Shown: piece by piece, positions 5,259 to 6,571 of the stretch
Numbering within the stretch: the stretch's first letter is position 1
How the letters are laid out: each line of letters starts with the position of its first letter
NCBI GenBank assembly: GCA_017538635.1
Contig: JAFYIM010000188.1
Location: 1 to 6,571, forward strand
Length of the DNA stretch: 6,571 bases
Source: a bacterium
GTDB lineage: Bacteria > UBA3054
Direction of reading: 5' to 3'
Program-made: the position numbers and the translations under genes
The notes under the pieces: generated by a model
Told to the model about the DNA's origin: nothing
The model's input: only the letters and a program-made list of their open reading frames with translations
Databases searched by the model: none

Positions 5259-6571
5259 ATGTTGAACAGTTCACAAAAATCATTCCTTTCCATCACTGTC
5301 GTTATCCTTGTCTTGGCAATGACCGCCTTTTCCGCAAAAGCTCTGGCGGAAGAAATATCGATCCAAAAGGACAACTATGAGTCTTTAGCCGACGCCGCCC
5401 GCTCAGGCGACGCTCCCGCCCAGGTCAAGCTGGCGAAGCTCTATGAGGAAAAAAACGATTCTGAATCCGCCGCCTATTGGTTCGAACAGGCCGCGAAAAA
5501 CAATGATCCCGAAGCCAGCTACAGAATCGGCCGCTACTATTTGCATGGGCTCGGCGGGAAGCAAAAAGACCCCGACAAGGCCCTGGAATACATATCTTCC
5601 TCCGCCCGCATGGGACACATTGAGGCCATGACGCTGATGGGGAATTATTGTTACTACATGAAAGATTATGACAACGCCTTGGCCTGGTTCCGCAGCTCGG
5701 CTGCCAAGGAAGACACCGAGGCGATCTACAGGCTGGGATTGATGCATGAGAACGGCGAAGGCGTTGATAAGAACGATGCCGCGGCCTTCATTTATTTTAA
5801 AACTGCCGCGGAAAAAGGCCATGAAGACGCCTTTATAAACCTTGGCATAGATTATCTGCTCGGCAGGGGAACAGCCCGGGATTACAACCAGGCTAATTTA
5901 TGGATAGAAAAAGCGGCGAAAGCTGAAAAGCCGGTGGCGCAAAAGATATTGGGCGATATTTACTGCAATGGCTGGGGCGTACCTGCCGATCGCAATACCG
6001 CCGCCTATTGGTACGAGAAAGCGGTTTTGGGCGGATCGACCGAAGCCAGGGAAAAACTGACTCAGCTGAAAGTCACGGCAAAACCTGCGGAAAAGCTCGC
6101 GGAAAAACCTAGGGAAAAAGCCAAAGAAATAACTAAGGAAACACCCAAGGAAATAGCCAAGGAAAAACCAAGCGGGACCAAGATCAGGAAGAGACATGAT
6201 CCTCCCAAGTTCAGCCGCAAAGGCACCGCTCCCGGCATCTACAAGGCTACGCTTGACCTAAAATTTACCGGCCCTACGCATGTCAAAGTCGCAGACCGTT
6301 ACAAGTATGTTGTTTCCGTCAAGAATTCCGGTTCCGAAACGGCTGAGAACGTGACTGTCGATTACACGCTTCCCATAGGCATTTCTTTGATCAACGATCC
6401 CAGCACCAAGACCTTTACCATGAGTGTTGGAGACATGGCCCCGGGCAGCAAAAAGACTTACAACATCGAGGTCGTTGCCGATTACGCCGGCATCTTCATC
6501 AACAGCGTCAGCGTCAAGGGCGCCAACGCTCACGACAAGCATTCTTCCATCTGCACGAAAGTCATCAACCG
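5259..6571 (+). CDS. Exported Sel1-repeat protein with Lys/Glu linker and DUF11-like domain (3' partial)
   Basis: The frame stays open from the ATG at 5259 to the window end (437 residues), so the C-terminus is missing. An in-frame TGA at 5253 makes 5259 the first plausible start; no Shine-Dalgarno is visible in the 11-base gap after the epimerase. Residues 1-30 are a classical signal peptide: K7, a hydrophobic core at 9-24 and a likely cut after ALA (28-30). Six Sel1-like helical repeats follow at about 47-260, with hallmarks AAYWFEQAAKNNDPEASYRIG (71-91), YRLGLMHENGEGV (157-169) and LGDIYCNGWGVPADRNTAAYW (231-251). A seven-fold four-residue Lys/Glu repeat (277-304) and a basic patch (KIRKRH, 308-313) come next. 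A DUF11-like beta domain spans about 337-425, with YKYVVSVKNSGSETAENVTV (348-367), TLPIGISL (370-377) and SVGDMAPGSKKTYNIEV (389-405). Sel1 repeats bind proteins and DUF11 domains are found in surface proteins, so a periplasmic or surface scaffold is likely; the exact function is unknown. Further DUF11 copies may follow downstream. Confidence 0.9.
   Translation, partial: MLNSSQKSFLSITVVILVLAMTAFSAKALAEEISIQKDNYESLADAARSGDAPAQVKLAKLYEEKNDSESAAYWFEQAAKNNDPEASYRIGRYYLHGLGGKQKDPDKALEYISSSARMGHIEAMTLMGNYCYYMKDYDNALAWFRSSAAKEDTEAIYRLGLMHENGEGVDKNDAAAFIYFKTAAEKGHEDAFINLGIDYLLGRGTARDYNQANLWIEKAAKAEKPVAQKILGDIYCNGWGVPADRNTAAYWYEKAVLGGSTEAREKLTQLKVTAKPAEKLAEKPREKAKEITKETPKEIAKEKPSGTKIRKRHDPPKFSRKGTAPGIYKATLDLKFTGPTHVKVADRYKYVVSVKNSGSETAENVTVDYTLPIGISLINDPSTKTFTMSVGDMAPGSKKTYNIEVVADYAGIFINSVSVKGANAHDKHSSICTKVIN
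6087..6170 (+). repeat. In-frame 12-base tandem repeat, 7 imperfect units
   Basis: Seven consecutive 12-base units begin gcggaaaagctc, gcggaaaaacct, agggaaaaagcc, aaagaaataact, aaggaaacaccc, aaggaaatagcc and aaggaaaaacca. Each has a GAAA or similar core at the same place. They encode AEKL, AEKP, REKA, KEIT, KETP, KEIA and KEKP. A weaker eighth unit (TAKP) may precede at 6075-6086. Because the period is a multiple of three, gain or loss of units keeps the reading frame and only changes the linker length. Confidence 0.85.

Noticed and set aside
5186..5380. 64-residue + strand frame spanning the epimerase end and the Sel1 start
   Set aside because: It is out of frame with both well-supported genes and has no motif. 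The Sel1 frame from 5259 with its signal peptide explains the region.
1..6571. Mobile element, CRISPR array, toxin-antitoxin or phage-defence system
   Set aside because: No inverted repeats, transposase or integrase motifs, spaced direct repeats or nuclease motifs were seen. The only tandem repeat is the coding 12-base array at 6087-6170.

Overview
The window is a densely packed, single-strand stretch of bacterial chromosome. All eight genes read on the + strand. Gaps are 0 to about 30 bases, and several stop/start codons overlap (ATGA at 2287-2290 and 2862-2865, TGATG at 3920-3924). It looks like ordinary housekeeping or accessory chromosome: I see no mobile elements, tRNA or rRNA genes, CRISPR arrays, rho-independent terminators or convincing promoters. 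GC content appears moderate. The mix of a GGTDPGRFVP-type TPR protein, a GNAT-only N-acetylglutamate synthase-like protein and a Sel1 protein with a DUF11-like domain resembles what I know from the PVC group (Lentisphaerota/Verrucomicrobiota). That placement is an inference from protein style, not a proof.

Layout. Bases 2-1465 hold the C-terminal part of a large protein that begins upstream: an alpha/beta region followed by TPR-like helical repeats, probably the tail of a membrane protein of the DUF2723 (glycosyltransferase-like) type. Next comes a compact cofactor/amino-acid block: nadC (1466-2290, GTG start), a short biotin-protein ligase (2287-2865) and a GNAT acetyltransferase of the ArgA type (2862-3347). 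After 29 bases with a clear Shine-Dalgarno follows an unrecognised 181-residue protein (3377-3922). It is built from two copies of a ~53-residue module, a Gly/Gln/Asn-rich linker and an SSB-like C-terminal tip (EPPF). A hotdog acyl-CoA thioesterase (3922-4314), a WbpP-like UDP-sugar 4-epimerase (4318-5247) and a secreted Sel1-repeat protein with a Lys/Glu linker and a DUF11-like domain (5259 to beyond the window end) complete it.

How the genes fit together. The spacing suggests one long transcript or two, with a possible break only at 3348-3376. NadC (NAD synthesis), BirA (biotin attachment, e.g. to acetyl-CoA carboxylase) and the ArgA-like enzyme (first step of arginine synthesis) are basic metabolism. 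The thioesterase, epimerase, the possible glycosyltransferase tail and the exported Sel1 protein lean towards envelope functions. No single pathway unites them.

Most interesting item: the duplicated-domain protein at 3377-3922. Its disordered linker and EPPF end copy the layout of a single-stranded-DNA-binding protein tail, although its folded part is not a recognisable OB-fold SSB. A second item is an in-frame 12-base minisatellite (7 units, 6087-6170) that forms the Lys/Glu linker of the exported Sel1 protein and could vary in length between strains.
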